64,000 nucleotides of DNA from contig AP018280.1 in assembly GCA_004296455.1 (NCBI GenBank), positions 4,960,001 to 5,024,000 of the forward strand, given 5' to 3'. Position numbers and translations under genes: made by a program. The DNA is from Calothrix sp. NIES-4101 (GTDB lineage Bacteria; Cyanobacteriota; Cyanobacteriia; Cyanobacteriales; Nostocaceae). Of this stretch, positions 28,133 to 37,565 are shown in pieces. Under the pieces are notes generated by a model. It saw only the letters and a list, made by a program, of their open reading frames with translations, was not told the origin of the DNA and searched no databases. Within the stretch, counting starts at the first letter, position 1. Each line of letters starts with the position of its first letter.

Positions 28133-29152
28133 TTAACCTGTTTGAAGAATAACTTTAATCGCGGATATGAGAACAGGGGAAGATGTGCTGTACTTAAATC
28201 CTTGGAGAAGCATTACTATTGCGAGAGCTAGTTCTCCCTTCCTCATCAAACTTTTGGCAGAACCGAGCGCTAGAAATGCACAATTTTGTTTGAGTTTTTT
28301 CGCCAGTTTCTGGCGTGAGTCATCCGGTAGATAGGATAATATTGCTTTGATCGTATTGAAATTTTCTTGAATAAAGGTACTTTTGTAAGCATGAGTTGAG
28401 TTAGTTGAGTTAGAGTGTCTCCTCCACATTGCCAATGGTTGAGCCTCAAACCACATTGGGTAGTTCGCAAAAACTCGCACCCAAAATTCCCAATCACCGC
28501 TCATACCGCATCGGGAATCATATCCACCTAATTTTTCATAAACCTCACGTCGCACAACAGCAAGTGAAGGTACTGGGATACGGCACAGTTCAGCAATTTT
28601 TTCAATCCAGCTTGGCGGTAATATACCACTTTGAAGCAATTCTAAACAGGAAAAACCTTCCCAATTTAATTTTTCATCAACAAATATACTTCGACAAAAT
28701 GCAGCTCCCAAGTCAGGATTTTCAATGAAAGGCTTTGCCAGTTTTTCATAAAAACCCTGACATAACAAATCATCGCTATGCAACAAATGAATTAGCTGTC
28801 CGCGAGATAGTTCCAAACAGGTTTGAAAGTTTTTCACGCTGCCTACATTTTCTGACTGACGAAAAAACTCTACCCGACCTTTTCCAAGTTCTTGAACAAC
28901 TGCTTCAGGATCATCTTTAGTTGAGTGATTGTCAACTACCATAATTTGCATCACATCAACTCCTGGGTCTTGCATCAAGACAGTAGTCAATGTTTCCCGC
29001 AAAAGTTCCGCACAGTTATAAGTTGGAATCATTACTGACCACAAAGGGCGTTCGACTCCTGCGGGAACAGGTTTCAGGGTTAGACAGTGAGGATTTCTTT
29101 GACTCATAAGATTGCTATTCATAAAGCTAGCTGATAAGCGATCGCGTGACAT
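28133..29152 (-). CDS. Family 2 glycosyltransferase (HEP island)
   Basis: A 339-residue GT2 enzyme. A roughly 35-residue leader precedes the catalytic start PLWSVMIPTYNCAELLRETL (about 36-55), so the true start could be later (Met11 or Met16). The metal site is LLHSDDLLCQGFYE (about 123-136), with HSDD replacing the usual DxD. A CGMSGDWEFWVRVFANYP segment is typical of polysaccharide GT2 enzymes. It is followed on the same strand by a 303-base gap. Confidence 0.82.
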   Translation of the reverse strand: MSRDRLSASFMNSNLMSQRNPHCLTLKPVPAGVERPLWSVMIPTYNCAELLRETLTTVLMQDPGVDVMQIMVVDNHSTKDDPEAVVQELGKGRVEFFRQSENVGSVKNFQTCLELSRGQLIHLLHSDDLLCQGFYEKLAKPFIENPDLGAAFCRSIFVDEKLNWEGFSCLELLQSGILPPSWIEKIAELCRIPVPSLAVVRREVYEKLGGYDSRCGMSGDWEFWVRVFANYPMWFEAQPLAMWRRHSNSTNSTHAYKSTFIQENFNTIKAILSYLPDDSRQKLAKKLKQNCAFLALGSAKSLMRKGELALAIVMLLQGFKYSTSSPVLISAIKVILQTG

Positions 29153-29185
29153 TTAAGCAACAAGATGCGGCAGAATCAAGTATTC

Positions 29186-29235
29186 AAAAACCTCGCTCAT
29201 CGTTGGTTTTGTATTTACATTCCAACAAAGCGAGG
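29186..29235 (-). terminator. Terminator after the minus-strand GT2 gene at 29272-30261
   Basis: On the minus strand CCTCGCT (29235-29229) pairs with AGCGAGG (29197-29191), with an additional TTGG/CCAA pairing inside, and is followed by TTTTT (29190-29186). It begins 37 bases after the stop, so the island is split into more than one transcript. Confidence 0.65.
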
Positions 29236-29271
29236 CATTGAGTTTACTTCTGTAAACTTCAAATAGCTGAA

Positions 29272-30261
29272 TTAATCTGCAAAGACTTTTTTGGGGTTTT
29301 TGCCACTATTTCCAGAACGAAGAATAAACTGAGTATTTTTCATTACAAATCTTGCAAAATAGTAAAGCCTTTCTGACCAAGTGTAAAATTCCCAACCTAA
29401 AATCAACCTGGAAATTTTCCAGGCTTGTTGGAAATTCCAAACACCCTTTAAATAATACTTATTTCGCTGATACTGAAGATTACGTGATATATCAACTCGT
29501 CGAGGATAATTAATTTTTTCCAAAAACTGATTAATGTATTCGTTGGTCATCTCAATTCCTGAGAGGGCACTTTCTTCGCAGACAGAGTTGGTCTCCACAT
29601 TGATGTGATTGTTTGCCCCATGAATACGGTAGCCAGCTAAAGGTTCATCAATGGTTTTAATCTTTCCGAGAAAAGCAGTGGTATAAATTATACAACCATC
29701 AGCCCAGAGTCGCCATTTAACGCTATCAATGGGAAATACTTTTTCTAAAATACTACGACGATATGTCAATCCTGATGTCGGTGGATATCCCCAGGCATTA
29801 CCTGTATTTATTATTACTTTTGCGAGGTCTTCACCCAAGTGATATATATTGGCACTATCACTTTCTAGCTTATTGCCACTAGCATCAATGGTATCGAGTG
29901 GGTGCATTACTCCTACAATCTCCGGCCTTTTAAATTCTTCGACAACCCGTTCTAATTTATTCGGTAGCCAAATGTCATCCGCATCTAAAAAAGCAATAAT
30001 TTCACCACTGGCAGTTGCAAAACCAGTATTAAAAGCTTCACCTTGACCTTGGTTTGCTTGAAAAATTGCCTTGATGCGATCAGGATATTGCTCCTGGAAT
30101 TTGGAGATAACTTCATGACTATTGTCTTTAGAACCATCATCAACGATGATTATCTCGAAGTTTTGATAGCTTTGGTTTAGAACTGAATCAATAGCATCTG
30201 TTAAATATCGAGCGTAATTATAATTAGAAATGATGACAGATATTTTCATTGGTGTTAACAA
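29272..30261 (-). CDS. Family 2 glycosyltransferase (HEP island)
   Basis: A GT2 enzyme of 329 residues from a TTG at 30261, or 325 from the ATG at 30249 (MKISVIISNYNYARYLTDAI), the likelier start. Conserved segments are IIIVDDGSKDNSHEVI (about 37-52), NQGQGEAFNTGFATASGEI and the metal site FLDADDIWLPNKL (about 91-103). A strong hairpin terminator follows 37 bases after the stop. Upstream lies a 610-base gap to hepA. Confidence 0.85.
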   Translation of the reverse strand: MLTPMKISVIISNYNYARYLTDAIDSVLNQSYQNFEIIIVDDGSKDNSHEVISKFQEQYPDRIKAIFQANQGQGEAFNTGFATASGEIIAFLDADDIWLPNKLERVVEEFKRPEIVGVMHPLDTIDASGNKLESDSANIYHLGEDLAKVIINTGNAWGYPPTSGLTYRRSILEKVFPIDSVKWRLWADGCIIYTTAFLGKIKTIDEPLAGYRIHGANNHINVETNSVCEESALSGIEMTNEYINQFLEKINYPRRVDISRNLQYQRNKYYLKGVWNFQQAWKISRLILGWEFYTWSERLYYFARFVMKNTQFILRSGNSGKNPKKVFAD

Positions 30262-30871
30262 TAAATAAAGTTTAGGATTTTTTGCTATTGCAAAACCAAG
30301 TTGTAATACATAATAATATTTGCTTGGAAGCTATTCCAGCAAAGACTGAGGCTCCAAACAATAGTAATCTCTAATTACGTTCACACAAATAATTTTGGTG
30401 ACAGAATAAGTTAGAAGAGATGCACTAACTCTGATTGCAAATAGGTCTAATAACTATTAGAAAAGATTAGAAAAGATTAGATTTTTCTTAACGATACCAA
30501 CTTGTGGAAGTATATTTGCAAGCGGTACGTGACGAGAAAACTGATTCATCTCTTCAAAGGTTGTCAGAAAAGATTGGTGTCAAACCACACTCTTGATTTA
30601 TTCTGATATCTGTGTTATCGATTCTCTTTTGTTTCCACCAAATTGCAATATTTAATGTTTTGATACAGGATTGTTGTCAGTATATTCTCTCTTATAAAGA
30701 TTGGCTAGTATAAATACAGATATTAAATATCAACTTTATATATATAAGCTTTTTGTGAAGAATTCAAAACTCAGCCCAGAAATTTGATTTTTTAAAACTC
30801 CGGAATGTAGAATTTTCGATTCCGAAGTTTTGGTATTACACCTGAGAAATTAAACTTTGGAAAAAGGAAAA
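30262..30871. other. Gap between hepA and the downstream GT2 gene
   Basis: 610 AT-rich bases. It contains a decamer tandem repeat (attagaaaag twice, 30457-30476, plus a partial copy) and the terminator-like hairpin at 30794-30831. It probably carries a promoter for the downstream glycosyltransferase gene. Confidence 0.5.
30794..30831 (-). terminator. Terminator-like hairpin after hepA
   Basis: On the minus strand AAAACTTCGGAAT pairs with ATTCCGGAGTTTT (one G-T wobble) across a 12-base loop, 41 bases after the hepA stop. The T-run after the stem is short and forms part of the arm, so function is probable rather than certain. Confidence 0.5.
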
Positions 30872-32719
30872 TTACCCTTTCAAACCAGACTCTTGCTGGA
30901 GCTGATAATATTTCCAGAATTTGCCACGTAATTCTAACAAATCGGCATGTTTCCCTTGTTCGACAATATATCCATTCTCCAAGACAACGACTTTATCTGC
31001 CTTGGCAATTGTGGAAAGTCGATGAGCGATCGCAATTACAGTTCTACCAAGAGATATATTTTCAATTGATTCTTGAATCAACCTTTCGGAAACCGTATCT
31101 AAAGCTGCGGTAGCTTCATCAAGAATCAAAATTTCTGGGTTACGAATCAAAGCACGAGCAATAGCAATACGCTGTCTTTGTCCTCCCGACAAATTCACTC
31201 CGCGTTCACCGAGTATAGTATCTAGTCCCTCCGGCATACCTTGGATGAATTCGAGTGCATTAGCCAATCTTGCAGCTTCTTGAATTTCTGCATCTGTAGC
31301 ATCTAGCTTCCCATAAGCAATATTATTTCGGATTGAAGTATTGAAGATAAAAGTATCTTGACTAACGACAGCAATTTTTTCTCGATAGGACTTAATATCG
31401 AGCATTCGCAAGTCAATTCCATCAACAAATATCTGTCCCTCAATTGGATCGTAAAAACGAGCGATTAAATCAGCTAAAGTACTTTTACCTGAACCTGACT
31501 GACCTACTAATGCAGTCATTTTGCCACGTTCGATTGATAGCTTAATATTATGCAGAACCAAGTGATTGGGATCGTAACCAAAATCGACCGATACTAAATC
31601 TATAGAACGCTTAAAACCAGGAAAATGAATTTCGCCATTTTCAAAGTAGGTTTTATTATCAGTACTCAAAAATGCTTTTACATTTTCTAATGAACCTGCC
31701 AGAGTACTTAAATAAGCTAGTGTGCCGTTCATGTCTTGAATACTGGGTGTGACTCGAACTAGCACAAAGAAAAATGTCAATAGTGCGGAAACTGGAATAG
31801 TTAATTTAGTAAAAGATACAATAATTAGGCAGATCATGGCTGTCATGATAATACACTCAGCAATCGGTTTTACGAATGTCCAAGCGTATACAACCTTAAT
31901 TGAAGCATTTAGTAATTTATTGCTAGTTTTGTAAAAGCGATCGCGCTCAAAATCTTGAGTTCCAAATATCTGAACTGTACGAATGCCGTTGACAAGCTCA
32001 AGGGTATTAGTATTAAATAAGCCGTTGGCTTCAGAAATCCCAAAACTTGCCTCTCTAACTCGACGATTCAGGGTTGTGAGTCCAACTGCTAAGAGAGAAA
32101 AAACTAATATAGAAATAACTGTCATCTGCCAAGATATATAAAAAAGACAGATAAAGTAAACTATAATTACAAGCACTCGTGTAATGATAAAACTAATGCC
32201 ACCAAATACTTGTTTTAGTCGCTCAATTTCCGTCGTCATGGTATTTACAATTTCGCCGGAACGAGATTCTGTAAAGTAACCCAGTGACAATGCTTGCAAT
32301 TGTTCAAACATTTGCTTTCGCAGACAATCCGCAAGAATTAACTGAGATTTTTCTGTATATATTCCGGAAAAATAATTGAATACTGCACGAATCCAAGTAC
32401 TTAGTAAAATCAGAGCAGATATTAAATAAAGGCGACTATTTGGGGATGCATCAGCACCTAAAATCAAAATAGAAACTTTACCAATAATTCCAGTTTGTTC
32501 AGCAGGAGCATTAGGAGTAGTTAAACTTTGTAAGAAGGCAAGTAAAAAACTAATACTGACCCCTTCAAAAACGGCGGCAAATAATGTGAATATTACTGAA
32601 AGTACTGTAATTTTGCGAAAATTTCTAAATTCTCTAAGAATTAAATAATTTTCTTGCCAAAATGTGGAAGCCTTGAGAATATTACGAACAGAATGCGGAA
32701 GTTTGAGATGCGTTAACAT
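30872..32719 (-). CDS. hepA: ABC exporter HepA (heterocyst envelope polysaccharide)
   Basis: A 615-residue half-size ABC exporter. The transmembrane domain covers about 30-330; the nucleotide-binding domain from about 370 has Walker A (ALVGQSGSGKSTLADLIA), the Q-loop AVVSQDTFIFN, the signature NLSGGQRQRIAIARAL, Walker B ILILDEATAALDT and the switch His in AIAHRLSTIAKADK. Family and length match MsbA-like HepA of Anabaena, needed to lay down the heterocyst polysaccharide layer, and the position after hepC matches too. It likely flips lipid-linked oligosaccharide as a homodimer. A 314-base upstream region separates it from hepC and probably carries its developmental promoter. Confidence 0.85.
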   Translation of the reverse strand: MLTHLKLPHSVRNILKASTFWQENYLILREFRNFRKITVLSVIFTLFAAVFEGVSISFLLAFLQSLTTPNAPAEQTGIIGKVSILILGADASPNSRLYLISALILLSTWIRAVFNYFSGIYTEKSQLILADCLRKQMFEQLQALSLGYFTESRSGEIVNTMTTEIERLKQVFGGISFIITRVLVIIVYFICLFYISWQMTVISILVFSLLAVGLTTLNRRVREASFGISEANGLFNTNTLELVNGIRTVQIFGTQDFERDRFYKTSNKLLNASIKVVYAWTFVKPIAECIIMTAMICLIIVSFTKLTIPVSALLTFFFVLVRVTPSIQDMNGTLAYLSTLAGSLENVKAFLSTDNKTYFENGEIHFPGFKRSIDLVSVDFGYDPNHLVLHNIKLSIERGKMTALVGQSGSGKSTLADLIARFYDPIEGQIFVDGIDLRMLDIKSYREKIAVVSQDTFIFNTSIRNNIAYGKLDATDAEIQEAARLANALEFIQGMPEGLDTILGERGVNLSGGQRQRIAIARALIRNPEILILDEATAALDTVSERLIQESIENISLGRTVIAIAHRLSTIAKADKVVVLENGYIVEQGKHADLLELRGKFWKYYQLQQESGLKG

Positions 32720-33033
32720 TTCTAAAACCGATGATAAAAAGGCAAACTAACTATAGAAAAATATTTGTAAAGTCAATTATAAAAATTACTTTACATACAA
32801 GGTCGAATAGATTTGCTTAGGGCTGGCATCTAGTATAACGGGCATCAATAAAATTTGGAAATATTTTTTACCAAGTATACTGATAAGTCCGGTAATTTAT
32901 AGGTTGCCTAGAGATTGTTTAGAGTCTACAGATATACTCAAAATTGCGATCGCAAGAATTGGAAAGCGAGAGAAGTAGTATGAGTTATGAAGTTCTCCAT
33001 AATCTATCTACATACTCTCCGCAATCCTTAGCC
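32720..33033 (-). promoter_or_regulatory. hepC-hepA intergenic region, probable hepA promoter
   Basis: 314 bases, AT-rich, with a HIP1 site near 32947. In Anabaena hepA has a long developmentally regulated upstream region, so the same role is expected here. I could not pick out a specific binding site. Confidence 0.4.
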
Positions 33034-33819
33034 TTACATGGTTTGACTATCCAAATGCAAGATATTGGTTTCTGTTTCTGTTTCGATTTGCCACAGAGAT
33101 GCAATACCAGGAATTTGATTCAGTTGTTTTTGTTCTGTTGTGCTGAGTCTGAGTGTATCTTCTAATTTCCAGTTGCGTCGTCCAGTTAAATTCATCTCCC
33201 CACGTAAAACATTAAATAGCAGGGGCAAATGATCTAAACCAGACTTACGCATCCAGCGAGCGATGACTTTAGAAGAAGGAGCATTAGTGTTTTCAGCAAA
33301 TGCGGTACGAAACTTAATAGCTCGAAATAATCTACCTCTTTCTCCCACATACCATTCACGCGAAAACAAGGACTCTGATGAATACATACGAATTATCGCC
33401 ATTAATCCCAGCAGAATCGGGCTGGCTGCAAGTAAAACAATAAATGCAACAATCGAGTTTAAGACAAACCTCAACCACTTGGCTAACACAAGATTCTGTT
33501 TGGATAAACTATGGTTATTTGAGATAGTCAGAAATAAGGGCTTCTGTGCCTCTTCGCAAGCATTTGCCCATAATCTGAGTTTCGCCTCGCCTAGTTTAGT
33601 ATCAATACGGACTAAGTGTACAGAAGAATGTTTGAGACATTCAACTAAAGATTCATGTGTATCTAGTGTCGCTAAGTACGGTTGTTTGTTTTGCCCAATA
33701 GATTGAACAATAAGTTGTCCTCGTCGCCATTTTAAAGTGCAGTAAGAAGAAGAATTGTTCGGTTCTTGCTGGGCAGATGCATAGTAATTCTGCAAATTGG
33801 CGATTATTGTGCTTGTCAT
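33034..33819 (-). CDS. hepC: Sugar transferase-like protein HepC
   Basis: A 261-residue protein from the ATG at 33817-33819 (MTSTIIANLQNYYASAQQEP); a TTG start 57 bases earlier is possible. The N-terminal half resembles no known enzyme. A membrane helix (about 145-168, FVLNSIVAFIVLLAASPILL) begins a bacterial sugar-transferase (WcaJ/PssY-like) domain with KFRTAF and LPLLFNVLRGEMNLTGRRNW. The usual G-P-R-P motif is changed to GRRN, so catalysis should not be assumed. By place beside hepA and its hybrid layout it corresponds to HepC, required for the heterocyst polysaccharide layer in Anabaena. Confidence 0.78.
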   Translation of the reverse strand: MTSTIIANLQNYYASAQQEPNNSSSYCTLKWRRGQLIVQSIGQNKQPYLATLDTHESLVECLKHSSVHLVRIDTKLGEAKLRLWANACEEAQKPLFLTISNNHSLSKQNLVLAKWLRFVLNSIVAFIVLLAASPILLGLMAIIRMYSSESLFSREWYVGERGRLFRAIKFRTAFAENTNAPSSKVIARWMRKSGLDHLPLLFNVLRGEMNLTGRRNWKLEDTLRLSTTEQKQLNQIPGIASLWQIETETETNILHLDSQTM

Positions 33820-35302
33820 AAATTTATTCAGACTTATAGTGATGTAGATAATTCGTATAATGCCGCTAGGCTTCAAATCAAAGATTTGCAGCTATATTTC
33901 GTTTGCCGAGAAGGCTTATGGATAACCAGAGTACACAAGTAATAGACTTGCTATAGTCAAATTTTGATATGTTTGTTGCTAGCTTTCAAAAGCCAAGAAC
34001 TGAAAGCTAGCAACAAATTGTGTCTTTGCAAAAACTATCTGGTGTTAGTATTTACCAGTATTTTTAGCAATTGTGCTCTGAGAGCTTTTTTACTTAATTC
34101 GGTTGACTAATCTAGTTTTACTTTTTAGAAAAATACACAAAAGGAAAAATAACATTTTCAGATTTATCTAAAAAATATTTACTCTCTGGTTTCTGGAGAA
34201 GTAGATTTAATAACTAGGATATAAGAACGTGTAGTAATAAGCATTCGCTAGCTAGCTTCTTTATTTAGTCTTTAAACAAAAACTCTCTTTTAACTGAAAT
34301 TATTAAGTTATGATGAATCATTGACTAGTGCAAGTACGTAACGTTTCTCCTCAAAGATGGAAGCTATTTTTTAATAGCCATATAGCATTTATGAAGTATT
34401 GGTGAAAGTCAATATTTTTGGTTATTTCAATAATTAGTTAGATAGACATATCAGACATAAATTGCATCATTACAAAACAATATTAATTATTAAAATAAAC
34501 TATAATTATACTAATTTTAATAGTTGAAATTAATTTATTTTCAAATCATAATGAGTTTTATTTTAGTGTTATTGAAAGATAAAAAATATCAATTCGTAAA
34601 ACTAAAAATGCTATTTTTTTTGGTAAAAATACCAGTAATATCATTTATTTTGTACTGCTTTATTTGTAGTTATTTTTTATACAGGTATATATTGCGGCAT
34701 CCGCTCATAATATATTTGCAACCAAAGCTTGTGCTTGAAATTGTCTGCTTTAGCTGTATCTCTAAGTATCTAGGTGAACCGAAAGAATGATTTATGGTAA
34801 TCCTAAATTATTTTCCTATCCTTGCAAAACAAGCCAGCAAAGGCTTTTTCTTAGCTGAGACTAAAACAAATATCTTGAACCCCAACTTATGTAACCATAG
34901 ATATTATTTTTGTCAGATGATAAAGTTTGTTCAATAATTAAAGAGAACATTTCTATAGACATTCTGTATAAATACAAAATTACACGATTTCGTCAGATTA
35001 ACGATAATGCATATATAGAAATTATGTTTAATATAATACTTTAAACTACGGAAACATTAACACTACTTTTTATTTGTATCAAAACTATGACTCCCTTTCT
35101 TCGTTCGGTGGATTAGGAGTGGGGTTTGCTTGAATAGTCAAAAATTGTCATGATTTCTGGAAAAGTTAAGACTAAAAATCACTATAATTTTGAATATTTT
35201 GATACCTAAGCGATCGCGCGGAAATTCACCTGACGAAATTTCAGTTTAATTTTGTCATGGCAGGAACTTCCGCGTCTTAGTGATAATTAATACTATCGCA
35301 TT
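33820..35302. other. Long AT-rich gap between the Wzc-like gene and hepC
   Basis: About 1.4 kb of very AT-rich DNA inside an otherwise compact island. It holds a 17-bp perfect inverted repeat (33972-34017) and a HIP1 site near 35210. A plus-strand 88-codon frame at 34524-34790 is Phe/Ile/Leu/Lys-rich and has no ribosome site, so I do not call it. The hepC promoter should be here. Confidence 0.5.
33972..34017. repeat. 17-bp perfect inverted repeat upstream of hepC
   Basis: TTTGTTGCTAGCTTTCA at 33972-33988 is the exact reverse complement of 34001-34017, with a 12-base loop. It lies about 150 bases upstream of the hepC ATG. It could form a transcript hairpin (5' leader structure) or be a protein-binding dyad; no T-run follows on the minus strand. 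Confidence 0.8.
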
Positions 35303-37540
35303 TTATTTCTCCACTGCTTCTTGGAGAGCAAATCTATCTTGTCTGGGGTAGGGAATGTAAGTACTAGAGGCATTTGAGACTCCATTGGCAACAACCCCAA
35401 TTAAGTTCAACTTACTTAGCATTGCTGTTGCTTGGGATAATTGGGTGCGGGTGACACGACCTATACTTGCTACCATCACCGTACTACGACACGCGGAGCC
35501 AGCGAGTAAAGCATCAACTAGCCCCAAGATCGGAGGTGCATCAATGAGTACCAAATCATAGTTCTCTTCAAACGCAGCCATCAGCTGTTTCATTCGAGGG
35601 GAACTGAGAAGGTTGGCAGGATCGGCAGGTGTTGGCCCAGCAGTAAGAATATCAATGAATGACGAACCTGATGATTGCAGATTAATTTGGTTGGATAAAT
35701 CGGTATCACTTGCCAATAGACTGGAAAGCCCTTGTTCGTTAGGCAAGTTTAGTTGTTTGTGCAAAGTTGGTTCACGTAGGTTTGCGTCAATCAAGAGTAC
35801 ACGCTTGTGTAAGCGTGCTGCACTCATTGCTAGTCCCAAAGCCAGGGCTGATTTCCCCTCATCGGCTAAAGCCGAAGTAATCATCATTGACTTGATCGTC
35901 GCCACAGTATTTACAAGTTCAATATTCTTGTAAATTAAATCTAAAGACTCCCAACGAGGTGGTGATTGCAGGACTTGAATTGTCCAAGGTGATGCTGCTT
36001 CTGGTTTTCCAAAAGGTAATTTAATTATGGATTCTCTGGTTTTGGCGGGTGGTAATTTAGGGGTTGTACCCAACAATGGTAAAGCCATTTGTTTTTCTAA
36101 CTCAGCTGTTGTGTGAACTGAGTCGTCAGAAGCTTCGCGCATAGCTGCGGCGATTCCACCTAAAATTAATCCAACTACTCCACCTAACATCAAGTTTTGT
36201 TGGAGGTTTGGACCCACAAAATAGCCTAGCGTAGGCTTTTCAACTACTTTCCAGTCAAATTGTCCTTTATCAAGTTCTTGGCGTAATTGCTGTTCAGTTC
36301 TCAGCAACTGCTCATAACGCTGGCGGGTAAGTTCAGCCGCAGGTTTCAGACGATTATATTCAGCTAGTAGGGCGGGAAAGCGTTTCAGGCTGTTGCGTAA
36401 CTGCTCCTGTTTTTCTCCCAGGCTTTGGTAGCGTGCCCGCAAACCCAATATATTAGTTTGATTTTCCACAAGTTGAGCGGCAAGGGTGAGGTCGATTTGA
36501 CTATCGTTACCTTGACTGCCAATGCTTTGTGCTGTGGCGACTGCTACATTTGGATTTTGCCCTAAAGTTGCACCAGCTTCTTGTTGCAAGAGTAATTGCT
36601 GTCTTTGTCTTTGTTCGACGAGTTTTCTAACGCTGGGGGCTTCTTCGGTGAAGCGGAGGCGTTCTTTTTCCAGTTCTAAGTCAGTTTTCTGAATTTCGTT
36701 GAGTAAGGATTGATAGCGGGTGGATTGGCTTAAACGTGCCGAAACAAGGGCATTTTGCGGGGTTCGTTTGAGTTGGTTTTGTAACGAATCATAACGAGCG
36801 ATCGCTTCTTGGTATTGAGCGCTGACGTTGCGTTGGTCTTGCTCAACTCCTGTTAAGGATTGTTCTAAGGTTTTTGCTTCGGTTTCTGGGTCAGTTAAAT
36901 TTTGGGTTTTACGGAACCGCAATAATCTGGATTCGGAGTCAGTTAATTCTTTGCGAACTTTATCTAGCTGCTCGTTAATAACTTTCAAACCCCGTCTTAA
37001 GCGCTCATTCTGCTGTTCTTTGTTGTAGTCCAGATAAATTTTTTGTAGGGCTTCGAGTAAGCGCTGGGTTTTGACTGGATCATCAGCAGTAATCTCTGCT
37101 AGGAGAATTTTTGTGGCGAGATTATCTTCTTTTTCCTTAATTTGGGATAGCGCTAAGGAGCGTTTAACTCCAGCTACCGTCAAGTCGGGATATTCACCCT
37201 TGAGTACATCAACGGCTTTTTCGATATGTTCGCTATTCCGCATCAGGTTGAGTTGAGTTGCCGTATCTACCTGAAAACTGGGGTCGATCGCTTGGTTTGC
37301 CTGGTTTTGAGCACCATCGCCCTGAGCTTTACCTTGGTAGTTGGGTTCAACTAACAGCTGCATTGAGCTTTTGTAGGTTGGTGGTGTTTTTTTGCTAATC
37401 ATACCTGCGATCGCGATCGACGACAGGAAGACTGCTAAGAACCAAGGAAATCTGCGTATTAAAACTGCTAACAACTGCCCATATCCAGGGTCGTTGTCAG
37501 CAGATGAATGTAAGGCTGGATTGACTGTGGTTTGAATCAC
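35303..37540 (-). CDS. Wzc-like polysaccharide co-polymerase with BY-kinase-type ATPase
   Basis: A 745-residue inner-membrane protein with an N-terminal Wzz domain. Membrane helices are at about 27-47 and 447-467, with long coiled coils (about 180-430) between them. The cytoplasmic ATPase (about 530-740) has Walker A (SALADEGKSALALGLAMSAA), Walker A' (VLLIDANLREPTL) and Walker B (DLVLIDAPPILG). It would control chain length and link polymerisation to export. The C-terminal tail has only two tyrosines (YIPYP), so a full Tyr-cluster phosphorylation switch is absent. Start is GTG at 37540 with a gaggga site. It ends upstream of hepC across the 1.4-kb gap. Confidence 0.85.
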   Translation of the reverse strand: MIQTTVNPALHSSADNDPGYGQLLAVLIRRFPWFLAVFLSSIAIAGMISKKTPPTYKSSMQLLVEPNYQGKAQGDGAQNQANQAIDPSFQVDTATQLNLMRNSEHIEKAVDVLKGEYPDLTVAGVKRSLALSQIKEKEDNLATKILLAEITADDPVKTQRLLEALQKIYLDYNKEQQNERLRRGLKVINEQLDKVRKELTDSESRLLRFRKTQNLTDPETEAKTLEQSLTGVEQDQRNVSAQYQEAIARYDSLQNQLKRTPQNALVSARLSQSTRYQSLLNEIQKTDLELEKERLRFTEEAPSVRKLVEQRQRQQLLLQQEAGATLGQNPNVAVATAQSIGSQGNDSQIDLTLAAQLVENQTNILGLRARYQSLGEKQEQLRNSLKRFPALLAEYNRLKPAAELTRQRYEQLLRTEQQLRQELDKGQFDWKVVEKPTLGYFVGPNLQQNLMLGGVVGLILGGIAAAMREASDDSVHTTAELEKQMALPLLGTTPKLPPAKTRESIIKLPFGKPEAASPWTIQVLQSPPRWESLDLIYKNIELVNTVATIKSMMITSALADEGKSALALGLAMSAARLHKRVLLIDANLREPTLHKQLNLPNEQGLSSLLASDTDLSNQINLQSSGSSFIDILTAGPTPADPANLLSSPRMKQLMAAFEENYDLVLIDAPPILGLVDALLAGSACRSTVMVASIGRVTRTQLSQATAMLSKLNLIGVVANGVSNASSTYIPYPRQDRFALQEAVEK

Positions 37541-37565
37541 GTTTGCTATCCCTCAGCGAACAAAG

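Noticed and set aside
32944-33165. Plus-strand 73-codon frame overlapping the 3' end of hepC
   Set aside because: It lies largely antisense to hepC and shows no coding features of its own.
34524-34790. Plus-strand 88-codon frame in the hepC upstream gap
   Set aside because: Its composition (Phe, Ile, Leu, Lys, Tyr) reflects AT-rich DNA. There is no ribosome site, no family resemblance and it opposes the island's direction.
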